From: Candidatus Moranbacteria bacterium UBA2282
Lineage (GTDB): Bacteria; Patescibacteriota; Minisyncoccia; Moranbacterales; UBA2206
Direction of reading: 5' to 3'
Assembly: GCA_002345745.1 (NCBI GenBank)
Contig: DDWQ01000011.1
Span: forward strand, 62,001 to 126,000
Length of the DNA: 64,000 bases
Part shown: piece after piece, positions 50,563 through 57,569 of the stretch
How positions within the stretch are numbered: position 1 is the first letter of the stretch
Layout of the letters: each line of letters begins with the position of its first letter
Made by a program: the position numbers and the translations under genes
Notes under the pieces: generated by a model
Seen by the model: only the letters and a program-made list of their open reading frames with translations
What the model was told of the DNA's origin: nothing
Databases searched by the model: none

Positions 50563-52017
50563 ATGCTTATCAAAATAAAATTTATCATATTCATTCTCAC
50601 TCTTTCTTTTCTACTGACCCCGCTTTTTGATGTTCACGCCTCCTTGTCTGATGACGCGAACGCTTACCAAAAATATCCTTTGCATGAAAAATATGAAAAG
50701 AAAAAGAAATATAAGGAATACTTAAAAGCTAAAGAAAAATATGCTTTTGAAACCACTGAAGAAAAACTCGAATACAAGCAAGCTTATGATAATTACAAAC
50801 TATTTAAAAAAAATCCGGTAACCTATCGTCGATATGCTGTTCTTTTACCTGAATATAATAAATATAAGAAATATAAGGAAAAATATCTTCCCCTAAAAAA
50901 ATATTCCACATACAAGAAATATAACAAAAAGGAATATGATAGATACAAAAATTACGGTTCTAATGGATATAAGGATGGCTACAACCGCTACAAGGTTTTT
51001 ATGAATGACCTTGGAAATGTGACCACTAATCGTGGACCAGAAATAAAAGTTGGACTTTGGAGCTATTCCATTGCAGATCTTCAAAGCAGTCCATTCAAGA
51101 TTACTGCTAACAAACCATTTGATGTCACCAATTGTGATTCGACCAAAATAAATCCAACTCCTATTGCCATCGGTGAAAATGCCAGAGTAACATATCTTGG
51201 TCCGGATGGAATACTTCAAGTCTATAACAGTAACATTCCTGAACTTTTTCCAATCACTGACAATCAGGACAAATTTTGTTTTGTGGCTTCTGACGGCAAC
51301 AATGATGATATGATTTTTGATGTTAATAGACCATCCTCTACTTACGATCAATACCGTGGAAAAATAAAAATTCAGCATAGCTATACCCAAGACAATCAAG
51401 ATCAAGAAGGAGATTTGCGACGCATTTGGGTTATCAATGAACTTCCACTTGAACATTATGTTTGGGGCTTTGGAGAAATTGGCGGAGGAGTCCAGCAACA
51501 TTCACTCGCGATGTTAGTGACAGCTCGCACATACGCACGCTGGTATCTCCAACCAACTGTGACTAGGTGGAATGAAGAAGGTTTCAATGTTCTCTCAACT
51601 TCAGGTTCACAAATATATAGTGGCTATGACTACGAAAAAGATCATCTCACAATTCCGGATCTTGCACGCCAAACAAATGGAATCATAATGAGAAATCAAG
51701 ATGGCGATGTCGTGCTGGCAGCCTATAGCAGTTGGACAGATGGACGCACACGAAAATATGAAGATGGTCTTTTTGGCGGAAGTTGCAAGGCTGTTACCGC
51801 TGGAGATACATCATCTGCATATCCAGAACTCAGTGCTGTGTCTGACCCCTATGGAAAAAATTCAAGTCTAGACACTTGTGCCTTAGGTAGCGCTGGAAAT
51901 CATATGGTCGGCCTCAGTGCCAACGGTTCACTTAATCTTGCCGCAAATTATGGCTGGTCTTGGACAAGAATTTTGAGTTATTACTATTCAGGCATTAACA
52001 TAGTCAAAGAATATTAA
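50563..52017 (+). CDS. Secreted SpoIID/LytB-domain protein with Lys/Tyr-rich spacer
   Basis: The 484-residue protein has a signal peptide (residues 1-27), a remarkable spacer of about 110 residues dominated by Tyr, Lys and Glu (YKKYKEKY-type repeats), and a SpoIID-type domain (about 270-480) with YRGKIKI, ELPLEHYVWGFGEI, TARTYARWY and AAYSSWTDGRT. SpoIID enzymes cleave peptidoglycan glycan strands; the usual catalytic Glu after LPLEDYV may correspond to the E of GFGEI. The basic spacer could bind anionic wall glycan. Confidence 0.8.
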   Translation: MLIKIKFIIFILTLSFLLTPLFDVHASLSDDANAYQKYPLHEKYEKKKKYKEYLKAKEKYAFETTEEKLEYKQAYDNYKLFKKNPVTYRRYAVLLPEYNKYKKYKEKYLPLKKYSTYKKYNKKEYDRYKNYGSNGYKDGYNRYKVFMNDLGNVTTNRGPEIKVGLWSYSIADLQSSPFKITANKPFDVTNCDSTKINPTPIAIGENARVTYLGPDGILQVYNSNIPELFPITDNQDKFCFVASDGNNDDMIFDVNRPSSTYDQYRGKIKIQHSYTQDNQDQEGDLRRIWVINELPLEHYVWGFGEIGGGVQQHSLAMLVTARTYARWYLQPTVTRWNEEGFNVLSTSGSQIYSGYDYEKDHLTIPDLARQTNGIIMRNQDGDVVLAAYSSWTDGRTRKYEDGLFGGSCKAVTAGDTSSAYPELSAVSDPYGKNSSLDTCALGSAGNHMVGLSANGSLNLAANYGWSWTRILSYYYSGINIVKEY

Positions 52018-52034
52018 ATAAATAATTACGACCT

Positions 52035-52580
52035 ATGAGCAAATTCTCCAAAATCTCTCTCACAATTTTCATTTTTGTACTAGCAGGATTATTGATTTAT
52101 AGTTTTCTCATTTTCCGTGACCGTAATTCCGTGCCAAACAAGGATGATTCTCAACAATCAGCAGAGCAAGAACAAGAAAATGCTCCTTCAACAGATTCAT
52201 CAACTGATTCAGTCACAGATAATTCAAGCATAGATTCCGAAGACGCCGATAACACAGAGGGAGAGTCTGAAAGTGTCACATCTGAAAATACTGATTATAT
52301 CAATATTTCACGCTCTGATTGTGACAACAATTGCCAGGATTTCACTGACCCAGACGATCTCAAATATTGTCAACAAGTTTGCGGGCTGACGGAAATCAAA
52401 AAGGACGTCACAGAAAAAACTGGTTGCGACGCCCTGCAAGATTTGGAAAAAGACTATTGTCTCAAAGATTTGGCGATTACCAAAAAAGATATCAGCCTTT
52501 GCGCAAAAATCAGCGACACCAATGTCCTCAAGACTTGCAAAAATCGCATCGCCCAAGACCTACTGGAATCACAAAATTAA
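52035..52580 (+). CDS. Membrane-anchored, acidic, Cys-rich protein
   Basis: The 181-residue protein has an N-terminal helix (about residues 8-27), a Ser/Asp/Glu/Thr-rich low-complexity stretch (about 35-95) and a C-terminal domain with eight cysteines, several in C-x3-C and C-x(6-8)-C pairs (DCDNNCQDF, YCQQVCG, GCDALQ, YCLKD, LCAKI, TCKN). It looks like an exported disulfide-rich domain on a flexible stalk. It follows the SpoIID-like gene by 17 bp. Function unknown. Confidence 0.65.
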   Translation: MSKFSKISLTIFIFVLAGLLIYSFLIFRDRNSVPNKDDSQQSAEQEQENAPSTDSSTDSVTDNSSIDSEDADNTEGESESVTSENTDYINISRSDCDNNCQDFTDPDDLKYCQQVCGLTEIKKDVTEKTGCDALQDLEKDYCLKDLAITKKDISLCAKISDTNVLKTCKNRIAQDLLESQN

Positions 52581-52591
52581 ATAATAGATTT

Positions 52592-52610
52592 ACTTAGGAC
52601 GGTCCTGGGG
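52592..52610. repeat. REP-like palindrome, GGAAT class
   Basis: ACTTAGGACGGTCCTGGGG followed by AAT, immediately after the Cys-rich protein gene. The right half is degenerate (CCTGGGG for CCTAGGG). Confidence 0.7.
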
Positions 52611-52681
52611 AATATAACCGATTAGAAATCGCATATTTAGACTCAAACATAATACTTTAAGTTATATTCTATAGTCTTATT

Positions 52682-52703
52682 ATAGACGATTGATAGACGA
52701 TTG
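52682..52703. promoter_or_regulatory. Tandem 11-bp direct repeat
   Basis: ATAGACGATTG occurs twice in succession (52682-52692, 52693-52703). An 11-bp spacing places both on one DNA face, as in tandem operators, but no promoter is clear beside it. Confidence 0.35.
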
Positions 52704-52737
52704 TCAACCTCACTAGCCTACTGGCGGTTACGCATTT

Positions 52738-52780
52738 CATTGGCAGGTGAGTATTCACCAGTCAATACTCACCCCCAATG
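52738..52780. terminator. Long hairpin after the HTH-phosphoribosyltransferase gene
   Basis: GGTGAGTATT (52746-52755) and AATACTCACC (52764-52773) form a perfect 10-bp stem, extended outward by CATTGG and CCAATG. It lies downstream of the minus-strand gene and lacks a strong T-run. Confidence 0.5.
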
Positions 52781-52826
52781 CGAGTGAAATATTTTCAGGC
52801 TCCAATTTTTAAAAAATTTATAATGT

Positions 52827-53819
52827 CTACACTTCACTAATTACATCAAATCCCTTGAAGCTTCCGGTAATTGAGAGTCCAATAACCTTTTTTGCAATTC
52901 CCTTTTGCTTGATTTGCAAAGCAGTTTCATTGAGCGTCGCCCCTGACCCAACAGCATCATCAATCAACAGAACATTATCAAATACTCCACGCTCATCCAC
53001 AATAATCGTATTTCTGGCATTCTCAATACGATCACTCAATTTAGTGAGGGTTTTTTGCGGAACAATAATCTCAGTCTTGATTTTGACAATAGAAACTCTG
53101 CGAACATGCTCATGTAGATTCTTTTCCAATTCTTTCATAAGTTGCACTTCACGTTTCACTGTCGGTGGAATAAATCCAATTCCATCAATTTTATATCTTA
53201 CAATGAGTTCATCGATTCTTGATTTGACGTCACTTGTCAATTCACGCATCAATTTTTTATCCTGACTCTGTTTGGCATACAAAAGCAATTGTCCAAGTTT
53301 TGTTTTGCCGAATCTTTCAATACTATAAAAATCCAAATAAAAAACCTTATCCAGTCCAACTTTTTCAAATGTAGCTTTGAACTTTTCAATCCCATCAATG
53401 ACACTATTTTTCTTGAATGCATTATATTTTTCTAGAGTTTTGACATATTCAACGGCAGTTTTCTCAACTGACTGATTTGTTCTCCCGCACCAATATTCAA
53501 AACCATCCACTCCTTGCTTGCGTTCTCCTGAAGGCGAAATAAAAAGAAAATTTTCTTCTATAATTTTTTTAATATTATCACCAATAATAAAAGGACTTTT
53601 TTTTGCAAAAAACTCGTCACTAATCATATAAAAAACCTTTGGTGACTTACCAATCTTACTCAGTGTGTTATCAGCAATCAAATTAGCCAACTGTTTGAAA
53701 ACAGCTCTTTCGCTAATTAACAAATAATCAACAAGTTCACTAGCCGTTACTTGTTTTTTTGCCTGTATATATTCAACAATTTTTTCTGCAGTAGTTTTTT
53801 TCATAAGTTCATAGTTCAT
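52827..53819 (-). CDS. Helix-turn-helix protein fused to a phosphoribosyltransferase domain
   Basis: The 330-residue protein has an N-terminal winged-helix region (ASELVDYLLISERAVFKQL), a middle part with three spaced cysteine/aromatic motifs (FEYWCGRT), and a C-terminal PRTase domain with the PRPP loop LLIDDAVGSGATLNET. This resembles ComF or PurR-type fusions, which sense PRPP or nucleotides. ATG 53804 (MKKTTAEKI) is an alternative start; the first codons up to 53819 lie in a sequence that is duplicated at 54977. The promoter (TTGACA 53862-53857, TATATT 53840-53835) is also in the duplicated part. Confidence 0.75.
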   Translation of the reverse strand: MNYELMKKTTAEKIVEYIQAKKQVTASELVDYLLISERAVFKQLANLIADNTLSKIGKSPKVFYMISDEFFAKKSPFIIGDNIKKIIEENFLFISPSGERKQGVDGFEYWCGRTNQSVEKTAVEYVKTLEKYNAFKKNSVIDGIEKFKATFEKVGLDKVFYLDFYSIERFGKTKLGQLLLYAKQSQDKKLMRELTSDVKSRIDELIVRYKIDGIGFIPPTVKREVQLMKELEKNLHEHVRRVSIVKIKTEIIVPQKTLTKLSDRIENARNTIIVDERGVFDNVLLIDDAVGSGATLNETALQIKQKGIAKKVIGLSITGSFKGFDVISEV

Positions 53820-53995
53820 ACTTAACTATGAACCAATATAACATATTTATATCTTTTGTCAATACCTCAATTTTATGGCTTAATACAGCCCACTTTACCC
53901 AAGCCATCTTTTCCAAAATGGCTGGCGCAGAAAGGCAGGAGAGAAAAATTCGTCGTGGGTGAGATACTAACTTAGGCAAACTTAGGACGGTCCTA
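53811..53995. repeat. 185-bp direct repeat, copy 1
   Basis: This segment is identical by eye to 54977-55161. It contains the promoter and first bases of the HTH-PRTase gene, a non-coding stretch (AAGCCATCTTTTCC...), and ends in a REP-like palindrome. A diverged third copy occupies about 54064-54235. Confidence 0.85.
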
Positions 53996-53997
53996 AG
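53981..53997. repeat. REP-like palindrome
   Basis: Core CTTAGGACGGTCCTAAG followed by GAAT-like GAATAT; preceded by ACTTAGGCAAA, a half-unit found before most copies. Confidence 0.85.
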
Positions 53998-54030
53998 GAA
54001 TATCGTGGATGAGATACTAACTTAGGCGAA

Positions 54031-54047
54031 CTTAGGACGGTCCTAAG
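54031..54047. repeat. REP-like palindrome
   Basis: Second of two copies 50 bp apart; together with the preceding GAGATACTAACTTAGGC they make a tandem duplication of about 50 bp (53961-54000 and 54011-54050). Confidence 0.85.
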
Positions 54048-54063
54048 GAATATTATCTTGCAG

Positions 54064-54235
54064 TTGTCAATACCTGAATTTTATGGCTTAAAATTAGGAT
54101 TTTTCTGCTCTTTTCACTGAGGACGATCCTAGAGAATAGCGACGCTTATCCAAGCCATCTTTTCCAAAATGGCTGGTGCAGAAAAGCAGGGGAGAAAAAT
54201 TCATCGTGGGTGAGATACTAACTTAGGCAAACTTA
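54064..54235. repeat. Diverged third copy of the 185-bp segment with an inserted palindrome
   Basis: It matches copy 1 from TTGTCAATACCT to the end, with several substitutions (CTGAATT for CTCAATT, GGTGCAG for GGCGCAG). A degenerate palindrome (CTGAGGACGATCCTAGAGAAT, 54117-54137, given here as two halves CTGAGGACGATC and CTAGAGAAT) interrupts it where copies 1 and 2 have other sequence. Confidence 0.75.
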
Positions 54236-54249
54236 CTTAGGACTACGAA

Positions 54250-54266
54250 CTTAGGACGGTCCTAAG
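54250..54266. repeat. REP-like palindrome, symmetrical class
   Basis: CTTAGGACGGTCCTAAG with TAAACTAAGTAAA after it, 15 bp after the RAYT stop codon; this class lacks the GGAAT edge. Confidence 0.85.
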
Positions 54267-54280
54267 TAAACTAAGTAAAT

Positions 54281-54904
54281 CTAATCTTCCAAATAAAACT
54301 TGCTCATTTCTTTTCGCTCTTTCATGCCAACGACTTTTTCCATACAGAAAACACTGTAATCTTCCGCATTTTTGAATTGTCCAAGCACTTCATCTTTTTG
54401 ACATCCAATCCCCGATTTTCCCATATATTCTGAGAAACTGCACCATGGATATTTTTCAGCTTTTTCAATGCCATGAATTTGACTATTGCAATTCACATAC
54501 GCCGACATATACAAAAGTAAATCATTTGAATTTATGTGCACAGACTTGAATCTTCCCTGAAATAAAACTCCTGATCGATTATATCTTTTGTTAAAATACA
54601 TAGCATAGCCAGTGCCAATCTTTTTCATAAACATCGCAATACCGTTTTCTTTATTCTCTCTTAGAATGAGATGGAAATGATTTTGATTTAAGCAATATGA
54701 CACCACATCAACCAATCTTTCTTCTGGTCTTGGACGAACCTTATCCTCATCTCTCATTTGAATTGGATTTTCAGTATTAAAAAATATCAAAGACCTAAGC
54801 AGACGGGTATAATCCGTATTCCGCTTGAATATTTGTCTTTTTTCTACTCCACGATTGAAGATATGATAATATTCGCCAATCGTGAAAAATTCTCTTCGTT
54901 GCAT
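54281..54904 (-). CDS. REP-associated tyrosine transposase (RAYT, IS200-like HUH enzyme)
   Basis: The 207-residue protein (from ATG 54904; a TTG two codons earlier is also open) has the Y1-transposase signature: EYYHIFNRGVEKRQIF near the N-terminus, the metal-binding HFHLI (HUH) motif near residue 80, and the tyrosine helix LLYMSAYVN with N and Y typical of TnpA-REP. RAYTs act on short palindromes rather than on their own ends. Palindromes flank it on both sides (54250 and 54956). The gene looks complete. The promoter of a neighbour, duplicated at 55028-55001, now points at it. Confidence 0.9.
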   Translation of the reverse strand: MQRREFFTIGEYYHIFNRGVEKRQIFKRNTDYTRLLRSLIFFNTENPIQMRDEDKVRPRPEERLVDVVSYCLNQNHFHLILRENKENGIAMFMKKIGTGYAMYFNKRYNRSGVLFQGRFKSVHINSNDLLLYMSAYVNCNSQIHGIEKAEKYPWCSFSEYMGKSGIGCQKDEVLGQFKNAEDYSVFCMEKVVGMKERKEMSKFYLED

Positions 54905-54977
54905 AAACAAATTCTAGCACAAAGCGCCTTCTATACCTAGACTTACTTAGGCAAACTTAGGACGGTCCTAGGGAATA
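54848..54977. repeat. 130-bp repeat, RAYT 5' end copy A
   Basis: This block holds the first 19 codons of RAYT, its upstream region and a palindrome. It recurs at 55832-55961 with about five differences. Confidence 0.8.
54956..54971. repeat. REP-like palindrome, GGAAT class
   Basis: CTTAGGACGGTCCTAG followed by GGAAT, 52 bp before the RAYT start codon (on the minus strand, upstream). Confidence 0.85.
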
Positions 54978-55161
54978 TAGTTCATACTTAACTATGAACC
55001 AATATAACATATTTATATCTTTTGTCAATACCTCAATTTTATGGCTTAATACAGCCCACTTTACCCAAGCCATCTTTTCCAAAATGGCTGGCGCAGAAAG
55101 GCAGGAGAGAAAAATTCGTCGTGGGTGAGATACTAACTTAGGCAAACTTAGGACGGTCCTA
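54977..55161. repeat. 185-bp direct repeat, copy 2
   Basis: It begins at the base after the GGAATAT edge of the previous palindrome and ends inside the next one (55147-55162). It carries a duplicated minus-strand promoter: TTGACA 55028-55023 and TATATT 55006-55001. Confidence 0.85.
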
Positions 55162-55162
55162 G
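55147..55162. repeat. REP-like palindrome, GGAAT class
   Basis: CTTAGGACGGTCCTAG followed by GGAAT; its edge is the exact 3' boundary of the transposase fragment. Confidence 0.85.
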
Positions 55163-55167
55163 GGAAT

Positions 55168-55621
55168 AGTGGTAACAGTTTCGGCAAGGTTTCATAAAAA
55201 GTTTGTCGACGATGATTGATACCAAAATATTCTTTGAGCAATTCAATTGATTGTAATTTTGATGCTGGCTGGATAATTCGCATAATTACCAAATCATGCA
55301 AGAGTGTATTGCCAACAGCGGTAAATTTAAAACGATCAAGTAGTTTGATTAAAATTTCATAGATAAAATTGTAACGAAATCCGATGTATTCACATTTATC
55401 CAAAATGGCAAAGCTGTGTTGTTCCTCAACTTTATCAAACAAGCTCTGTTGCTTGGTTGTTTTTTAACCCAAGCCCCGGCAATTTTTAGAAGTGCATCAA
55501 TTTCTTCATTTGTGCGACCACTGCCAATATGCTTGGACAGTGTCATTTTGCGTTCAAGGTAACTTACAACTTGCACAGCTGTTGCTCCGGAAGCAGTTTT
55601 AGTTTTACGAATATGATACAT
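55168..55621 (-). pseudogene. IS1634-like transposase fragment, frameshifted and 3'-truncated
   Basis: The N-terminal frame (from 55621) reads MYHIRKTKTASGATAVQVV and continues with KHIGSGRTNEEIDALL, a pattern of IS1634/IS4-type DDE transposases. At about 55445 the frame shifts: the continuation FDKVEEQHSFAILDKCEY is in another frame (55442 leftward). The match runs on to about codon 150 (QTFYETLPKLLPLF), then stops at the GGAAT edge of the palindrome, so about two thirds of a usual transposase is missing. No second end of the element is seen. Confidence 0.75.
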
Positions 55622-55780
55622 GGCAGTACATTACTACCCTTAGTATGACAAAAAACTCTTTTTTTCACAAATTATCCTTTAGTTTAGCTGAAATATTTTT
55701 TTGGAAAAATGAGGCGGACAAGTCGGGACCATGGATATTCGGCAATCCAGCCAATATTTTTCAAACTAAAAAACTTCTGC

Positions 55781-55795
55781 CGAGGACGGTCCTAG
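55781..55795. repeat. REP-like palindrome, degenerate left arm
   Basis: CGAGGACGGTCCTAG then GGAAT. It ends exactly where the second RAYT fragment begins (55801). Confidence 0.8.
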
Positions 55796-55800
55796 GGAAT

Positions 55801-55888
55801 GTTAACTTTATCTTGCAATGTTTTTATCAAATCCACGATTAAAAATGTGATAATATTCGCCAATCGCGAAAAATTCTCTTCGTTGCAT
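55801..55888 (-). pseudogene. Second RAYT gene, 5' fragment
   Basis: From ATG 55888 the frame reads MQRREFFAIGEYYHIFNRGF, close to the intact RAYT, then DKNIAR and a stop at the palindrome side. Only about 26 codons remain and the catalytic HUH motif is absent. With its upstream region and palindrome it forms the 130-bp repeat copy B (55832-55961). Confidence 0.75.
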
Positions 55889-55926
55889 AAACAAATTCTA
55901 GCACAAAGCGCCTTCTATACCTAGAC

Positions 55927-56406
55927 TTACTTAGGCAAACTTAGGACGGTCCTAGGGAATAAAGCGATATTTCCATAGGTTCTAAAAAAGGAATATCCGT
56001 ACAATTTAGAATTTTTCATAAATCGAGATCCAAGAATGGCTGCTAGTTCATCATTTCGCTCAATTTCACTGATAAAATTGTTAATTTCCTGTGTTTTTGC
56101 CTGATCATCGCCATGCAAAATGATCACATAATCCATTCCATTTTCAAAGCCAAAATTGAAGGCAACCTTGTGAGATCCTCCTAAACCATAATTATTATCA
56201 TTTCTAAAGACATTAAATTTATCATGGCCAATTGTTTTTGTTTTTATCGCATTAATTGCTGAATTTATAGTATCATCCTTGCTTTGATTATCTATGATAA
56301 TCACTTTCTCAATCTTATCCAATAGATTTTCATCAAAACCAGCAATTACCCGCTTTATTTGGATTTCACAATTATAACAAGGAATCGCCACTAATATTTT
56401 TGACAT
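55927..56406 (-). pseudogene. GT2 glycosyltransferase truncated by a REP-like palindrome
   Basis: The first 148 or so residues are a good GT2 catalytic half: VAIPCYNCEIQIKRVI, IIDNQSKDDT, and the metal motif HGDDQAKT near residue 98. After GNIAL the frame enters the palindrome and reads FPRTVLSLPK before a stop, so the acceptor half and any membrane helices are lost. The same FPRTVLSLPK tail appears on the transposase fragment. It may still make a stable short protein, but probably not an active enzyme. The 2H-like gene upstream is 1 bp away. Confidence 0.8.
55940..55955. repeat. REP-like palindrome, GGAAT class
   Basis: CTTAGGACGGTCCTAG followed by GGAAT; its edge is the 3' boundary of the truncated glycosyltransferase gene, which it supplies with a stop codon. 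Confidence 0.85.
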
Positions 56407-56407
56407 A

Positions 56408-57103
56408 TTATTTTATATTATTTGAGGTTAGTAAATCATAAGCGGATTTAAAGGAAACTGCACTAACTTCTAAAATAATCGGATCGGAAGAAATTTTATG
56501 CCTCAATCCAATCATATCTTTTTTATAGTTTTTCAGAGCCTCCTCTTTATTTTGGGGCAATTTAGAAATTCTAGCAATACTTAGATGCAATATATTTTTC
56601 ATCTTAATCGGTTTTAATCCGCATTTCTCATATATGTGCCCCAATTCCAATCTTACTCTTTCAATTTCTTCTGGCATATCAGTCGAAGTCAACAAAACAT
56701 TTTCCTTATCTATTAAAATATATTTAAATTGAATTTGAATGCCGGAAAGATTTTGAATGTTCTCTTTAAATTCACCGCTTTCAATAATTTCTTTAAAAAT
56801 TTTTTCTCTATCTGAAACTTGAATGCCCTCAAATAATCCCTCTAGCAAAGTTGAGTGAAAAGGATAATCTTTACCGCCTAAAATAAAACCGACTTCATTT
56901 TCTTTCCCGATTATTTCTATATTAGATGCTATCCGTTGATTTATTTGGTCATTGGATTCATCAGAAAATAAGATAGCACAATTCAATCTATTTTTTAGAT
57001 CCTCTGAAAATCCATTAAATATTTTAATGTTCTCGGCATCATTGAGAGACTTTCTCCCAGAATAATCTATGCCAGCATATTTTATTATTGTTTCTTTGAA
57101 CAT
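56408..57103 (-). CDS. Probable 2H phosphoesterase-superfamily protein
   Basis: The 231-residue protein carries two H-x-[ST] motifs about 90 residues apart, each in a short hydrophobic strand: PFHSTLLEG near residue 80 and LHLSIARI near residue 175. This is the hallmark of 2H phosphoesterases (LigT/CPDase-like), which act on 2',3'-cyclic phosphates or related phosphodiesters. No membrane segment is seen. It precedes the truncated GT2 by 1 bp, so the pair was probably an operon. Family assignment rests on the two motifs only. Confidence 0.6.
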   Translation of the reverse strand: MFKETIIKYAGIDYSGRKSLNDAENIKIFNGFSEDLKNRLNCAILFSDESNDQINQRIASNIEIIGKENEVGFILGGKDYPFHSTLLEGLFEGIQVSDREKIFKEIIESGEFKENIQNLSGIQIQFKYILIDKENVLLTSTDMPEEIERVRLELGHIYEKCGLKPIKMKNILHLSIARISKLPQNKEEALKNYKKDMIGLRHKISSDPIILEVSAVSFKSAYDLLTSNNIK

Positions 57104-57116
57104 ACCCTTACTTTAT

Positions 57117-57569
57117 TTATTTAAAAACAAATTTTAATCTAAACCAAAAATTCCAGAAAAATGTAACAGCCATCGATATGAATTTTCCAATATATGGCAA
57201 TAATTTGAAATGCTCAACACAAATAATGGTAATAAAAATCTGCAATAAAACTCCAAAAATACTCCCAACAAAAATCATTATTATTTCCTTTCCAATTTTT
57301 TCTGATCCATTTTTAAAAACAATCTTCTTACTAAAATACCAATTTAGAACTGTAGCTATCACAAAACTAATCACTATGGCAATAACATAATATATCTGTA
57401 AATAACTATTCAAAAATATGAAAGCTTCCATCTCAAATGCGACAAGAACAAGTGCGACAGCAAAATATCTCACCATCTTTTCATAAATAAAATTAAATTT
57501 ATTCACATAATTATATAATATCTTCATGTATAAAATCATCGTAAAATTCATTAAGTAACCTAATTGCAA
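57117..57569 (-). CDS. GtrA-family membrane protein
   Basis: The 150-residue protein has four membrane helices and the family features FVIATVLNWYFSKKIVF and FFWNFWFRLKFVF. GtrA proteins assist transfer of polyprenyl-linked sugars across the membrane or act with GtrB/GT-C enzymes. The likely start is ATG 57527 (MKILYNYVNKF), which overlaps the end of the upstream gene by 17 bp; the longer frame from 57569 overlaps by 59 bp. Confidence 0.8.
   Translation of the reverse strand: MQLGYLMNFTMILYMKILYNYVNKFNFIYEKMVRYFAVALVLVAFEMEAFIFLNSYLQIYYVIAIVISFVIATVLNWYFSKKIVFKNGSEKIGKEIIMIFVGSIFGVLLQIFITIICVEHFKLLPYIGKFISMAVTFFWNFWFRLKFVFK

Noticed and set aside
50893..51501. 202-codon open frame antisense to the SpoIID-like gene
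   Set aside because: It arises from the Lys/Tyr-rich codons of the sense gene (antisense of AAA/TAT gives F/I/V-rich sequence); no start signal or homology seen.
54957..55442. Independent 161-codon gene
   Set aside because: It is the out-of-frame continuation of the IS1634-like transposase plus a read-through of palindrome and repeat sequence.
55645..55842. 65-codon plus-strand frame
   Set aside because: It crosses the junction of the transposase upstream region and a palindrome; no coding signals.
53811..55961. CRISPR-like array
   Set aside because: The palindromes repeat without regular spacers, and no cas gene is present; the RecB-like nuclease at 6.1 kb has Cas4-like cysteines but no CRISPR context.
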